Positions 1 to 11,857 of a stretch of 64,000 bases of DNA are shown here, piece after piece. The stretch spans positions 1 to 64,000 of the forward strand of contig CM074141.1 of NCBI GenBank assembly GCA_037178625.1. Direction: 5' to 3'. The stretch's first letter is position 1. Each line of letters begins with the position of its first letter. Under the pieces are notes generated by a model that did not search any database, was not told the DNA's origin, and was given only the letters and a program-made list of their open reading frames with translations. The position numbers and the translations under genes are program-made. This stretch comes from Skeletonema tropicum. Taxonomy: Eukaryota; Bacillariophyta; Thalassiosirophyceae; Thalassiosirales; Thalassiosiraceae.

Positions 1-550
1 AATGGTCGTGTCATTGTCGATTCTGATCAAAATTCGAATGAGAATCTGGAATGTCGATTTGGGGCGTCAAATTCGGATTCTAGGGGTCGATTTAGTTCAT
101 TCGATTGACAAAAGATCAATATTTGACGTTGATTATAGTACCAATCGATACAACTCATCGAGAGGATTCCAAAACGACACTCATCGTCTTGATACGACCG
201 CTGCAAGAGAAGTTAGAGAGGAAAAGGTTGATTTGGATATATCGGATTGCATTGGATTGGAGTACAAGGCAAGTAAAAGGAGAGAAGAACATTTTATTAT
301 GCAACTAGTGTATGAGAGCTTTCCAAAACACTACTAATCACATCCATACGATAAAAATACAAGCCAAGATATCAAAGGAGCTATCATTATTTAATGCTAT
401 AAAGTCGCTTATCCTTATTTACTACACTATCTAAACCTGAACATCCGTCGCTATTTGGTTGATTGTCATATATATTATATACATGTTGTAATGATCTCTC
501 CAACACTCTCCACTCAACTCCTTGACAGTCTAGATTCGAGATCATCAACT

Positions 551-1072
551 TCATCCGTTGCCACTCATTCTACTCTCATATAAATCCCTACCTCCTCTCC
601 CTTCATCTTCATCCCTTTCAGGCATCATGGTAATCAAATGTTCCCCATCTTCCATTTTATCATCATAGACAATTACAAATCTTACTAGTCCATGCGGTGA
701 GGTGAGAGTGGAGGCAACTTTTGCCTTGGTTTCGTAGGTACATTGACCACGTTTGGCGAGGAGGGCAACTGGTACCCCGTGAGACGGTGTAATGTGAATT
801 TTGTCGTCTGCAAACACTCGACGACGACGACGATCATCATCATCCGGATGATGAATCTCTGTAACTCCATGACACAAGTGCATATCATCCGGCACGTACT
901 GCAGTAGCGCTACGTATTGGAGATCGTATTCAAATTGTAGGCCAAAGTCAGCTGCGCGGGAGTGAAGTTGTTTGCCGGTTGTGGAGAGCGTGATTGTGGC
1001 GCGGACGGCAGTGGTTGTTAGCGAGAGGAGTAGGAGAAGGGGTTGGAATATTATGAAGAGTCGTTTCATCAT
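551..1072 (-). CDS. Small secreted PA-domain protein, array copy 1
   Basis: The ORF starts with a true ATG (ATGATG, two Met codons) and encodes 173 residues. Residues 1 to about 25 are a Lys/Arg start followed by a Leu-rich core, a clear signal peptide. Residues about 98-140 read like the core of a protease-associated (PA) domain, with the motif ALLAKRGQCTYETKAKVA followed by VIVYDD. PA domains are non-catalytic lids or binding modules, usually part of longer proteases, sorting receptors or PA-TM-RING proteins. Here the protein ends about 30 residues after the domain with an acidic and Gly-rich tail, so it is either a minimal secreted PA protein or a truncated gene. A run of Asp then Arg codons (residues 77-85) contains five Arg in this copy. 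No downstream exon was recognised. Its function is unknown. Confidence 0.75.
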   Translation of the reverse strand: MMKRLFIIFQPLLLLLSLTTTAVRATITLSTTGKQLHSRAADFGLQFEYDLQYVALLQYVPDDMHLCHGVTEIHHPDDDDRRRRRVFADDKIHITPSHGVPVALLAKRGQCTYETKAKVASTLTSPHGLVRFVIVYDDKMEDGEHLITMMPERDEDEGRGGRDLYESRMSGNG

Positions 1073-2109
1073 GACATGAACATGGAATGATTAATGATTA
1101 GATTCGCAGCCTGTGTTTTAATTTGCGTGCAGTGTGCAGTTGGATGAGTAAATAGAAGTAATTACATATTTACAATGGCGTGATACGTTACTTTTCATAT
1201 ATTTGAACATCATGTCATGTATCAAGACTCACTGCAGATATTTTATTGTATTGACACCGTTAAATTACTTAGGATAGCAACGAAGCGAAGCAAGGGCAAG
1301 GGGCCTCTCTCTCTTTTTTTTGATTGCAAAACTTCTTTTTCCTTTATGTCGTGTAGATAGATGATGTCAGAAGTTGTTCGGCGCGCCCTACTTAGTTGAG
1401 GAATCGTTTAGTTCAGTCTCTCAACAATCTTCTATATTATGTAAGTGGTGCCGCCCAGATGATTATGATGATCGATAGTGTAGTTGGTACTTCTGATTGA
1501 ATTCGCTTCTATCAGTCAATTAATTGTCCGCTGATGCATGTTGCATCATGCCGGTGTTCTTGCTTCGTTGTCGACAGCGTGCTTCGCGCTTCGCCCAATT
1601 TAATTTTGCTGGGAGACTTTTTGGGACTTTTTGAGACGGGCATCTGTAATCTGTACCTATGGTAGGTACTGTAATAAGTAAGTATCATGGGCCGTGGGTA
1701 TCTTTCGTATTTTGAGGACTTGCAAAGCGGCACCATCTTTACTTTTTTGAATCACACAGCTCAAGCGGGGCTCAACATCAACATCAACATCATGACCATG
1801 GACCGTATGTATCTTGTCTCCTACGCGGCCAATGAAGGCGACAAGTGTCATTTTGGAAAGCTCTCGAGCAGCTCTATCGATTCGAGGTATAATGAGCTTG
1901 ATTGGACAACTTTTCACAGATCGTCTCGGTTAAAAACGGGCCTAGAAAGTCATCAGCAGGGCCAGATCCGGCTTGACAGCCCGAATTTCACATGAAACGT
2001 CCGAATTTGACCAAAATAAATACAATATGACCACCGTTGGAAAGCTCTTTTCAATCCGAATCGATTGGTACCATCTTTACAATCAAAATAACAACATGAT
2101 AATCAATCA

Positions 2110-2500
2110 TCATTCCATTCCACCACCACCGTCCTCCACATCCACCACCACACCACATTCGTCACTACCAATCATCAACATCGGCGGTGGTGGAGTTTGG
2201 TATTGGTAGCAGCAGCGGTGGTGGTGGAATGACAAAAGACACTACAAACAACAATACTATCAGCCTTCCACCACCGCCGCAACTACCATGATACCTACCA
2301 ATACGATACCAAGTCCACCACCGCCACAGTCAATACTACTCAATCCACCACCACTGCTGCTGCCACCACCACCACCATCGACACTTAGCTGGCGGTGGTG
2401 TGGAAAGAGTGGAAGTATAATAATTCTTGTTGCGGCGGTAGTCGAGCGGAGCGAGACAGTGGAAGTCATTATTAACAACACCACCGGTGGCAACTGTCAT
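2110..2500. repeat. CCA/GGT-rich inverted-repeat segment of unit 1
   Basis: This segment occurs in every complete unit. It alternates CCACCA-type and GGTGGT-type runs, so that each pyrimidine-rich block has a complementary block nearby. For example, CATTCCACCACCACC pairs with GGTGGTGGTGGAATG. Three or more nested hairpins are possible. The GGT run after GCAGCAGC varies from two to five triplets between units. The many small ORFs here, rich in Pro, Gly or Trp, are low-complexity translations and not genes. Confidence 0.85.
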
Positions 2501-3162
2501 TGACAAGCTGATCGTCAATACACTGTATTGAGCGAGTGCGAGCGGCAGCGAGGACGAGCTGTGTTTAATTGTATTGTTCGAATCGATAGAGCTTGGAATG
2601 ACGATTCCAATGGTCGTGTCATTGTCGATTCTGATCAAAATTCGAATGAGAATCTGGAATGTCGATTTGGGGCGTCAAATTCGGATTCTAGGGGTCGATT
2701 TAGTTCAGTACATTGACAAAAGATCAATATTTGACGTTGATTATAGTACCAATCGATACAACTCATCGAGAGGATTCCAAAACGACACTCATCGTCTTGA
2801 TACGACCGCTGCAAGAGAAGTTAGAGAGGAAAAGGTTGATTTGGATATATCGGATTGCATTGGATTGGAGTACAAGGCAAGTAAAAGGAGAGAAGAACAT
2901 TTTATTATGCAACTAGTGTATGAGAGCTTTCCAAAACACTACTAATCACATCCATACGATAAAAATACAAGCCAAGATATCAAAGGACCTATCATTATTT
3001 AATGCTATAAAGTAAGTCGCTTATCCTTATTTACTACACTATCTAAACCTGAACATCCGTCGCTATTTGGTTGATTGTCATATATATTATATACATGTTG
3101 TAATGATCTCTCCAACACTCTCCACTCAACTCCTTGACAGTCTAGATTCGAGATCATCAACT

Positions 3163-3681
3163 TCATCCGTTGCCACTCATTCTACTCTCATATAAATCCC
3201 TACCTCCTCTCCCTTCATCTTCATCCCTTTCAGGCATCATGGTAATCAAATGTTCCCCATCTTCCATTTTATCATCATAGACAATTACAAATCTTACTAG
3301 TCCATGCGGTGAGGTGAGAGTGGAGGCAACTTTTGCCTTGGTTTCGTAGGTACATTGACCACGTTTGGCGAGGAGGGCAACTGGTACCCCGTGAGACGGT
3401 GTAATGTGAATTTTGTCGTCTGCAAACACTCGACGACGACGATCATCATCATCCGGATGATGAATCTCTGTAACTCCATGACACAAGTGCATATCATCCG
3501 GCACGTACTGCAGTAGCGCTACGTATTGGAGATCGTATTCAAATTGTAGGCCAAAGTCAGCTGCGCGGGAGTGAAGTTGTTTGCCGGTTGTGGAGAGCGT
3601 GATTGTGGCGCGGACGGCAGTGGTTGTTAGCGAGAGGAGTAGGAGAAGGGGTTGGAATATTATGAAGAGTCGTTTCATCAT
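3163..3681 (-). CDS. Small secreted PA-domain protein, array copy 2
   Basis: This 172-residue copy differs from copy 1 only by having four Arg codons in the CGA run. The signal peptide, PA core and stop codon are unchanged. The array unit around it is of the short class. Confidence 0.75.
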   Translation of the reverse strand: MMKRLFIIFQPLLLLLSLTTTAVRATITLSTTGKQLHSRAADFGLQFEYDLQYVALLQYVPDDMHLCHGVTEIHHPDDDDRRRRVFADDKIHITPSHGVPVALLAKRGQCTYETKAKVASTLTSPHGLVRFVIVYDDKMEDGEHLITMMPERDEDEGRGGRDLYESRMSGNG

Positions 3682-5754
3682 GACATGAACATGGAATGAT
3701 TAATGATTAGATTCGCAGCCTGTGTTTTAATTTGCGTGCAGTGTGCAGTTGGATGAGTAAATAGAAGTAATTACATATTTACAATGGCGTGATACGTTAC
3801 TTTTCATATATTTGAACATCATGTCATGTATCAAGACTCACTGCAGATATTTTATTGTATTGACACCGTTAAATTACTTAGGATAGCAACGAAGCGAAGC
3901 AAGGGCAAGGGGCCTCTCTCTCTTTTTTTTGATTGCAAAACTTCTTTATGTCGTGTAGGTAGATGTCAGAAGTTGTTCGGCGCGCCCTACTTAGTTGAGG
4001 AATCGTTTAGTTCAGTCTCTCAACAATCTTCTATATTATGTAAGTGGTGCCGCCCAGATGATTATGATGATCGATAGTGTAGTTGGTACTTCTGATTGAA
4101 TTCGCTTCTATCAGTCAATTAATTGTCCGCTGATGCATGTTGCATCATGCCGGTGTTCTTGCTTCGTTGTCGACAGCGTGCTTCGCTCCCAATTAATTTG
4201 CTGGGAGACTTTTTGGGACTTTTTGAGACGGGCATCTGTAATCTGTACCTATGGTAGGTACTGTAATAAGTAAGTATCATGGGCCGTGGGTATCTTTCGT
4301 ATTTTGAGGACTTGCAAAGCGGCACCATCTTTACTTTTTTGAATCACACAGCTCAAGCGGGGGCTCAACATCAACATGAACATCATGACCATGGACCGTA
4401 TGTATCTTGTCTCCTACGCGGCCAATGAAGGCGACAAGTGTCATTTTGGAAAGCTCTCGAGCAGCTCTATCGATTCGAGGTATAATGAGCTTGATTGGAC
4501 AACTTTTCACAGATCGTCTCGGTTAAAAACGGGCCTAGAAAGTCATCAGCAGGGCCAGATCCGGCTTGACAGCCCGAATTTCACATGAAACGTCCGAATT
4601 TGACCAAAATAAATACAATATGACCACCGTTGGAAAGCTCTTTTCAATCCGAATCGATTGGTACCATCTTTACAATCAAAATAACAACATGATAATCAAT
4701 CATCATTCCATTCCACCACCACCGTCCTCCACATCACATCCACCACCACATTCGTCACTACCAATCATCAACATCGGCGGTGGTGGAGTTTGGTATTGGT
4801 AGCAGCAGCGGTGGTGGAATGACAAAAGACACTACAAACAACAATACTATCAGCCTTCCACCACCGCCGCAACTACCATGATACCTACCAATACGATACC
4901 AAGTCCACCACCGCCACAGTCAATACTACTCAATCCACCACCACTGCTGCTGCCACCACCACCACCATCGACACTTAGCTGGCGGTGGTGTGGAAAGAGT
5001 GGAAGTATAATAATTCTTGTTGCGGCGGTAGTCGAGCGGAGCGAGACAGTGGAAGTCATTATTAACAACACCACCGGTGGCAACTGTCATTGACAAGCTG
5101 ATCGTCAATACACTGTATTGAGCGAGTGCGAGCGGCAGCGAGGACGAGCTGTGTTTAATTGTATTGTTCGAATCGATAGAGCTTGGAATGACGATTCCAA
5201 TGGTCGTGTCATTGTCGATTCTGATCAAAATTCGAATGAGAATCTGGAATGTCGATTTGGGGCGTCAAATTCGGATTCTAGGGGTCGATTTAGTTCAGTA
5301 CGATTGACAAAAGATCAATATTTGACGTTGATTATAGTACCAATCGATACAACTCATCGAGAGGATTCCAAAACGACACTCATCGTCTTGATACGACCGC
5401 TGCAAGAGAAGTTAGAGAGGAAAAGGTTGATTTGGATATATCGGATTGCATTGGATTGGAGTACAAGGCAAGTAAAAGGAGAGAAGAACATTTTATTATG
5501 CAACTAGTGTATGAGAGCTTTCCAAAACACTACTAATCACATCCATACGATAAAAATACAAGCCAAGATATCAAAGGACCTATCATTATTTAATGCTATA
5601 AAGTAAAGTCGCTTATCCTTATTTACTACACTATCTAAACCTGAACATCCGTCGCTATTTGGTTGATTGTCATATATATTATATACATGTTGTAATGATC
5701 TCTCCAACACTCTCCACTCAACTCCTTGACAGTCTAGATTCGAGATCATCAACT

Positions 5755-6273
5755 TCATCCGTTGCCACTCATTCTACTCTCATATAAATCCCTACCTCCT
5801 CTCCCTTCATCTTCATCCCTTTCAGGCATCATGGTAATCAAATGTTCCCCATCTTCCATTTTATCATCATAGACAATTACAAATCTTACTAGTCCATGCG
5901 GTGAGGTGAGAGTGGAGGCAACTTTTGCCTTGGTTTCGTAGGTACATTGACCACGTTTGGCGAGGAGGGCAACTGGTACCCCGTGAGACGGTGTAATGTG
6001 AATTTTGTCGTCTGCAAACACTCGACGACGACGATCATCATCATCCGGATGATGAATCTCTGTAACTCCATGACACAAGTGCATATCATCCGGCACGTAC
6101 TGCAGTAGCGCTACGTATTGGAGATCGTATTCAAATTGTAGGCCAAAGTCAGCTGCGCGGGAGTGAAGTTGTTTGCCGGTTGTGGAGAGCGTGATTGTGG
6201 CGCGGACGGCAGTGGTTGTTAGCGAGAGGAGTAGGAGAAGGGGTTGGAATATTATGAAGAGTCGTTTCATCAT
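5755..6273 (-). CDS. Small secreted PA-domain protein, array copy 3
   Basis: A 172-residue copy with four Arg codons in the CGA run. It is otherwise identical in translation to copy 2. It lies in a short unit. Confidence 0.75.
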   Translation of the reverse strand: MMKRLFIIFQPLLLLLSLTTTAVRATITLSTTGKQLHSRAADFGLQFEYDLQYVALLQYVPDDMHLCHGVTEIHHPDDDDRRRRVFADDKIHITPSHGVPVALLAKRGQCTYETKAKVASTLTSPHGLVRFVIVYDDKMEDGEHLITMMPERDEDEGRGGRDLYESRMSGNG

Positions 6274-8354
6274 GACATGAACATGGAATGATTAATGATT
6301 AGATTCGCAGCCTGTGTTTTAATTTGCGTGCAGTGTGCAGTTGGATGAGTAAATAGAAGTAATTACATATTTACAATGGCGTGATACGTTACTTTTCATA
6401 TATTTGAACATCATGTCATGTATCAAGACTCACTGCAGATATTTTATTGTATTGACACCGTTAAATTACTTAGGATAGCAACGAAGCGAAGCAAGGGCAA
6501 GGGGCCTCTCTCTCTTTTTTTTGATTGCAAAACTTCTTTATGTCGTGTAGGTAGATGATGTCAGAAGTTGTTCGGCGCGCCCTACTTAGTTGAGGAATCG
6601 TTTAGTTCAGTCTCTCAACAATCTTCTATATTATGTAAGTGGTGCCGCCCAGATGATTATGATGATCGATAGTGTAGTTGGTACTTCTGATTGAATTCGC
6701 TTCTATCAGTCAATTAATTGTCCGCTGATGCATGTTGCATCATGCCGGTGTTCTTGCTTCGTTGTCGACAGCGTGCTTCGCCCAATTATTTGCTGGGAGA
6801 CTTTTTGGGACTTTTTGAGACGGGCATCTGTAATCTGTACCTATGGTAGGTACTGTAATAAGTAAGTATCATGGGCCGTGGGTATCTTTCGTATTTTGAG
6901 GACTTGCAAAGCGGCACCATCTTTACTTTTTTGAATCACACAGCTCAAGCGGGGGCTCAACATCAACATGAACATCATGACCATGGACCGTATGTATCTT
7001 GTCTCCTACGCGGCCAATGAAGGCGACAAGTGTCATTTTGGAAAGCTCTCGAGCAGCTCTATCGATTCGAGGTATAATGAGCTTGATTGGACAACTTTTC
7101 ACAGATCGTCTCGGTTAAAAACGGGCCTAGAAAGTCATCAGCAGGGCCAGATCCGGCTTGACAGCCCGAATTTCACATGAAACGTCCGAATTTGACCAAA
7201 ATAAATACAATATGACCACCGTTGGAAAGCTCTTTTCAATCCGAATCGATTGGTACCATCTTTACAATCAAAATAACAACATGATAATCAATCATCATTC
7301 CATTCCACCACCACCGTCCTCCACTCCACATCCACCACCACATTCGTCACTACCAATCATCAACATCGGCGGTGGTGGAGTTTGGTATTGGTAGCAGCAG
7401 CGGTGGTGGTGGTGTGAATGACAAAAGACACTACAAACAACAATACTATCAGCCTTCCACCACCGCCGCAACTACCATGATACCTACCAATACGATACCA
7501 AGTCCACCACCGCCACAGTCAATACTACTCAATCCACCACCACTGCTGCTGCCACCACCACCACCATCGACACTTAGCTGGCGGTGGTGTGGAAAGAGTG
7601 GAAGTATAATAATTCTTGTTGCGGCGGTAGTCGAGCGGAGCGAGACAGTGGAAGTCATTATTAACAACACCACCGGTGGCAACTGTCATTGACAAGCTGA
7701 TCGTCAATACACTGTATTGAGCGAGTGCGAGCGGCAGCGAGGACGAGCTGTGTTTAATTGTATTGTTCGAATCGATAGAGCTTGGAATGACGATTCCAAT
7801 GGTCGTGTCATTGTCGATTCTGATCAAAATTCGAATGAGAATCTGGAATGTCGATTTGGGGCGTCAAATTCGGATTCTAGGGGTCGATTTAGTTCATTAC
7901 GATTGACAAAAGATCAATATTTGACGTTGATTATAGTACCAATCGATACAACTCATCGAGAGGATTCCAAAACGACACTCATCGTCTTGATACGACCGCT
8001 GCAAGAGAAGTTAGAGAGGAAAAGGTTGATTTGGATATATCGGATTGCATTGGATTGGAGTACAAGGCAAGTAAAAGGAGAGAAGAACATTTTATTATGC
8101 AACTAGTGTATGAGAGCTTTCCAAAACACTACTAATCACATCCATACGATAAAAATACAAGCCAAGATATCAAAGGAGCCTATCATTATTTAATGCTATA
8201 AAGTAAAGTCGCTTATCCTTATTTACTACACTATCTAAACCTGAACATCCGTCGCTATTTGGTTGATTGTCATATATATTATATACATGTTGTAATGATC
8301 TCTCCAACACTCTCCACTCAACTCCTTGACAGTCTAGATTCGAGATCATCAACT

Positions 8355-8873
8355 TCATCCGTTGCCACTCATTCTACTCTCATATAAATCCCTACCTCCT
8401 CTCCCTTCATCTTCATCCCTTTCAGGCATCATGGTAATCAAATGTTCCCCATCTTCCATTTTATCATCATAGACAATTACAAATCTTACTAGTCCATGCG
8501 GTGAGGTGAGAGTGGAGGCAACTTTTGCCTTGGTTTCGTAGGTACATTGACCACGTTTGGCGAGGAGGGCAACTGGTACCCCGTGAGACGGTGTAATGTG
8601 AATTTTGTCGTCTGCAAACACTCGACGACGACGATCATCATCATCCGGATGATGAATCTCTGTAACTCCATGACACAAGTGCATATCATCCGGCACGTAC
8701 TGCAGTAGCGCTACGTATTGGAGATCGTATTCAAATTGTAGGCCAAAGTCAGCTGCGCGGGAGTGAAGTTGTTTGCCGGTTGTGGAGAGCGTGATTGTGG
8801 CGCGGACGGCAGTGGTTGTTAGCGAGAGGAGTAGGAGAAGGGGTTGGAATATTATGAAGAGTCGTTTCATCAT
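8355..8873 (-). CDS. Small secreted PA-domain protein, array copy 4
   Basis: A 172-residue copy with four Arg codons, in the first of the four long units. Its flanks carry variants seen nowhere else in the array, such as GGAGCCTATC at 8175-8184. Confidence 0.75.
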   Translation of the reverse strand: MMKRLFIIFQPLLLLLSLTTTAVRATITLSTTGKQLHSRAADFGLQFEYDLQYVALLQYVPDDMHLCHGVTEIHHPDDDDRRRRVFADDKIHITPSHGVPVALLAKRGQCTYETKAKVASTLTSPHGLVRFVIVYDDKMEDGEHLITMMPERDEDEGRGGRDLYESRMSGNG

Positions 8874-9899
8874 GACATGAACATGGAATGATTAATGATT
8901 AGATTCGCAGCCTGTGTTTTAATTTGCGTGCAGTGTGCAGTTGGATGAGTAAATAGAAGTAATTACATATTTACAATGGCGTGATACGTTACTTTTCATA
9001 TATTTGAACATCATGTCATGTATCAAGACTCACTGCAGATATTTTATTGTATTGACACCGTTAAATTACTTAGGATAGCAACGAAGCGAAGCAAGGGCAA
9101 GGGGCCTCTCTCTCTTTTTTTTGATTGCAAAACTTCTTTTATGTCGTGTAGGATAGATGTCAGAAGTTGTTCGGCGCGCCCTACTTAGTTGAGGAATCGT
9201 TTAGTTCAGTCTCTCAACAATCTTCTATATTATGTAAGTGGTGCCGCCCAGATGATTATGATGATCGATAGTGTAGTTGGTACTTCTGATTGAATTCGCT
9301 TCTATCAGTCAATTAATTGTCCGCTGATGCATGTTGCATCATGCCGGTGTTCTTGCTTCGTTGTCGACAGCGTGCTTCGCGCTTCGCCCAATTTAATTTT
9401 GCTGGGAGACTTTTTGGGACTTTTTGAGACGGGCATCTGTAATCTGTACCTATGGTAGGTACTGTAATAAGTAAGTATCATGGGCCGTGGGTATCTTTCG
9501 TATTTTGAGGACTTGCAAAGCGGCACCATCTTTACTTTTTTGAATCACACAGCTCAAGCGGGGGCTCAACATCAACATCAACATCATGACCATGGACCGT
9601 ATGTATCTTGTCTCCTACGCGGCCAATGAAGGCGACAAGTGTCATTTTGGAAAGCTCTCGAGCAGCTCTATCGATTCGAGGTATAATGAGCTTGATTGGA
9701 CAACTTTTCACAGATCGTCTCGGTTAAAAACGGGCCTAGAAAGTCATCAGCAGGGCCAGATCCGGCTTGACAGCCCGAATTTCACATGAAACGTCCGAAT
9801 TTGACCAAAATAAATACAATATGACCACCGTTGGAAAGCTCTTTTCAATCCGAATCGATTGGTACCATCTTTACAATCAAAATAACAACATGATAATCA

Positions 9900-10276
9900 C
9901 TGCTCGGGCAAGGCCCTCGCGAAAAAGCGTCTCTTAGAGGGAATGAAATCCAGACAGATGGAGCCGAAGATCCAAAAAAGCGACCACTTCAATGCAATAA
10001 GATCCATGACAGTTGGCACGAGCGTAACACCGTTCTAAACAGAGCTCGGCCTCGCTACCGCTCACCTTCGCAAGACACACTTCCTTTACTCCAACGTTAT
10101 CATCAGCTGGCCTCGACTCCGCTCGGCAATCCTGCGCTTCGCTACGGACCCACATTCCATTCCACCACCGCCACTACTATCATCCATTACCATCATTCCT
10201 TTATTCCTTCATCTATTCGCCTTACGGCTCACCACTGTGGCGGTGGTGGAAGTTACACAATCAACAATACTCAAAA
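9900..10276. repeat. Extra block in long unit 4 (377 bp)
   Basis: The block is absent from short units, which run directly from GATAATCA into ATCATCATTCC. Its first half is GC-richer than the rest of the unit, and its second half holds a perfect 15-bp inverted repeat (TTCCACCACCGCCAC at 10160-10174, complement at 10237-10251). A minus-strand Cys-rich ORF of 73 codons lies at 9934-10155 but is not kept open across units. It could be ancestral sequence lost from the short units or an insertion into the long ones. Confidence 0.85.
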
Positions 10277-11335
10277 ATCATCATTCCATTCCACCACCAC
10301 CGTCCTCCACATCCACCACCACATTCGTCACTACCAATCATCAACATCGGCGGTGGTGGAGTTTGGTATTGGTAGCAGCAGCGGTGGTGGTGGTGGTGGA
10401 ATGACAAAAGACACTACAAACAACAATACTATCAGCCTTCCACCACCGCCGCAACTACCATGATACCTACCAATACGATACCAAGTCCACCACCGCCACA
10501 GTCAATACTACTCAATCCACCACCACTGCTGCTGCCACCACCACCACCATCGACACTTAGCTGGCGGTGGTGTGGAAAGAGTGGAAGTATAATAATTCTT
10601 GTTGCGGCGGTAGTCGAGCGGAGCGAGACAGTGGAAGTCATTATTAACAACACCACCGGTGGCAACTGTCATTGACAAGCTGATCGTCAATACACTGTAT
10701 TGAGCGAGTGCGAGCGGCAGCGAGGACGAGCTGTGTTTAATTGTATTGTTCGAATCGATAGAGCTTGGAATGACGATTCCAATGGTCGTGTCATTGTCGA
10801 TTCTGATCAAAATTCGAATGAGAATCTGGAATGTCGATTTGGGGCGTCAAATTCGGATTCTAGGGGTCGATTTAGTTCATTACGATTGACAAAAGATCAA
10901 TATTTGACGTTGATTATAGTACCAATCGATACAACTCATCGAGAGGATTCCAAAACGACACTCATCGTCTTGATACGACCGCTGCAAGAGAAGTTAGAGA
11001 GGAAAAGGTTGATTTGGATATATCGGATTGCATTGGATTGGAGTACAAGGCAAGTAAAAGGAGAGAAGAACATTTTATTATGCAACTAGTGTATGAGAGC
11101 TTTCCAAAACACTACTAATCACATCCATACGATAAAAATACAAGCCAAGATATCAAAGGAGCTATCATTATTTAATGCTATAAAGTAAGTCGCTTATCCT
11201 TATTTACTACACTATCTAAACCTGAACATCCGTCGCTATTTGGTTGATTGTCATATATATTATATACATGTTGTAATGATCTCTCCAACACTCTCCACTC
11301 AACTCCTTGACAGTCTAGATTCGAGATCATCAACT

Positions 11336-11857
11336 TCATCCGTTGCCACTCATTCTACTCTCATATAAATCCCTACCTCCTCTCCCTTCATCTTCATCCC
11401 TTTCAGGCATCATGGTAATCAAATGTTCCCCATCTTCCATTTTATCATCATAGACAATTACAAATCTTACTAGTCCATGCGGTGAGGTGAGAGTGGAGGC
11501 AACTTTTGCCTTGGTTTCGTAGGTACATTGACCACGTTTGGCGAGGAGGGCAACTGGTACCCCGTGAGACGGTGTAATGTGAATTTTGTCGTCTGCAAAC
11601 ACTCGACGACGACGACGATCATCATCATCCGGATGATGAATCTCTGTAACTCCATGACACAAGTGCATATCATCCGGCACGTACTGCAGTAGCGCTACGT
11701 ATTGGAGATCGTATTCAAATTGTAGGCCAAAGTCAGCTGCGCGGGAGTGAAGTTGTTTGCCGGTTGTGGAGAGCGTGATTGTGGCGCGGACGGCAGTGGT
11801 TGTTAGCGAGAGGAGTAGGAGAAGGGGTTGGAATATTATGAAGAGTCGTTTCATCAT
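11336..11857 (-). CDS. Small secreted PA-domain protein, array copy 5
   Basis: A 173-residue copy with five Arg codons, as in copies 1, 8 and 11. It lies in a long unit. Confidence 0.75.
   Translation of the reverse strand: MMKRLFIIFQPLLLLLSLTTTAVRATITLSTTGKQLHSRAADFGLQFEYDLQYVALLQYVPDDMHLCHGVTEIHHPDDDDRRRRRVFADDKIHITPSHGVPVALLAKRGQCTYETKAKVASTLTSPHGLVRFVIVYDDKMEDGEHLITMMPERDEDEGRGGRDLYESRMSGNG

Noticed and set aside
2110..2640. Numerous Pro-, Gly- and Trp-rich ORFs of 60-144 codons in each array unit
   Set aside because: They are six-frame translations of CCA/GGT runs. Many start with TTG or GTG, and their frames and lengths change with indels between units.
2528..2945. Plus-strand ORFs of 111-129 codons at the start of each unit
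   Set aside because: The same region is read in different frames in different units because of an indel near GATTTAGTTCA. The 129-codon version starts with TTG, and no domain is recognisable.
9930..9960. TCTTAGAGGGAATG in the extra block resembling a conserved 18S rRNA string
   Set aside because: The similarity is about ten bases. The surrounding sequence does not match rRNA.
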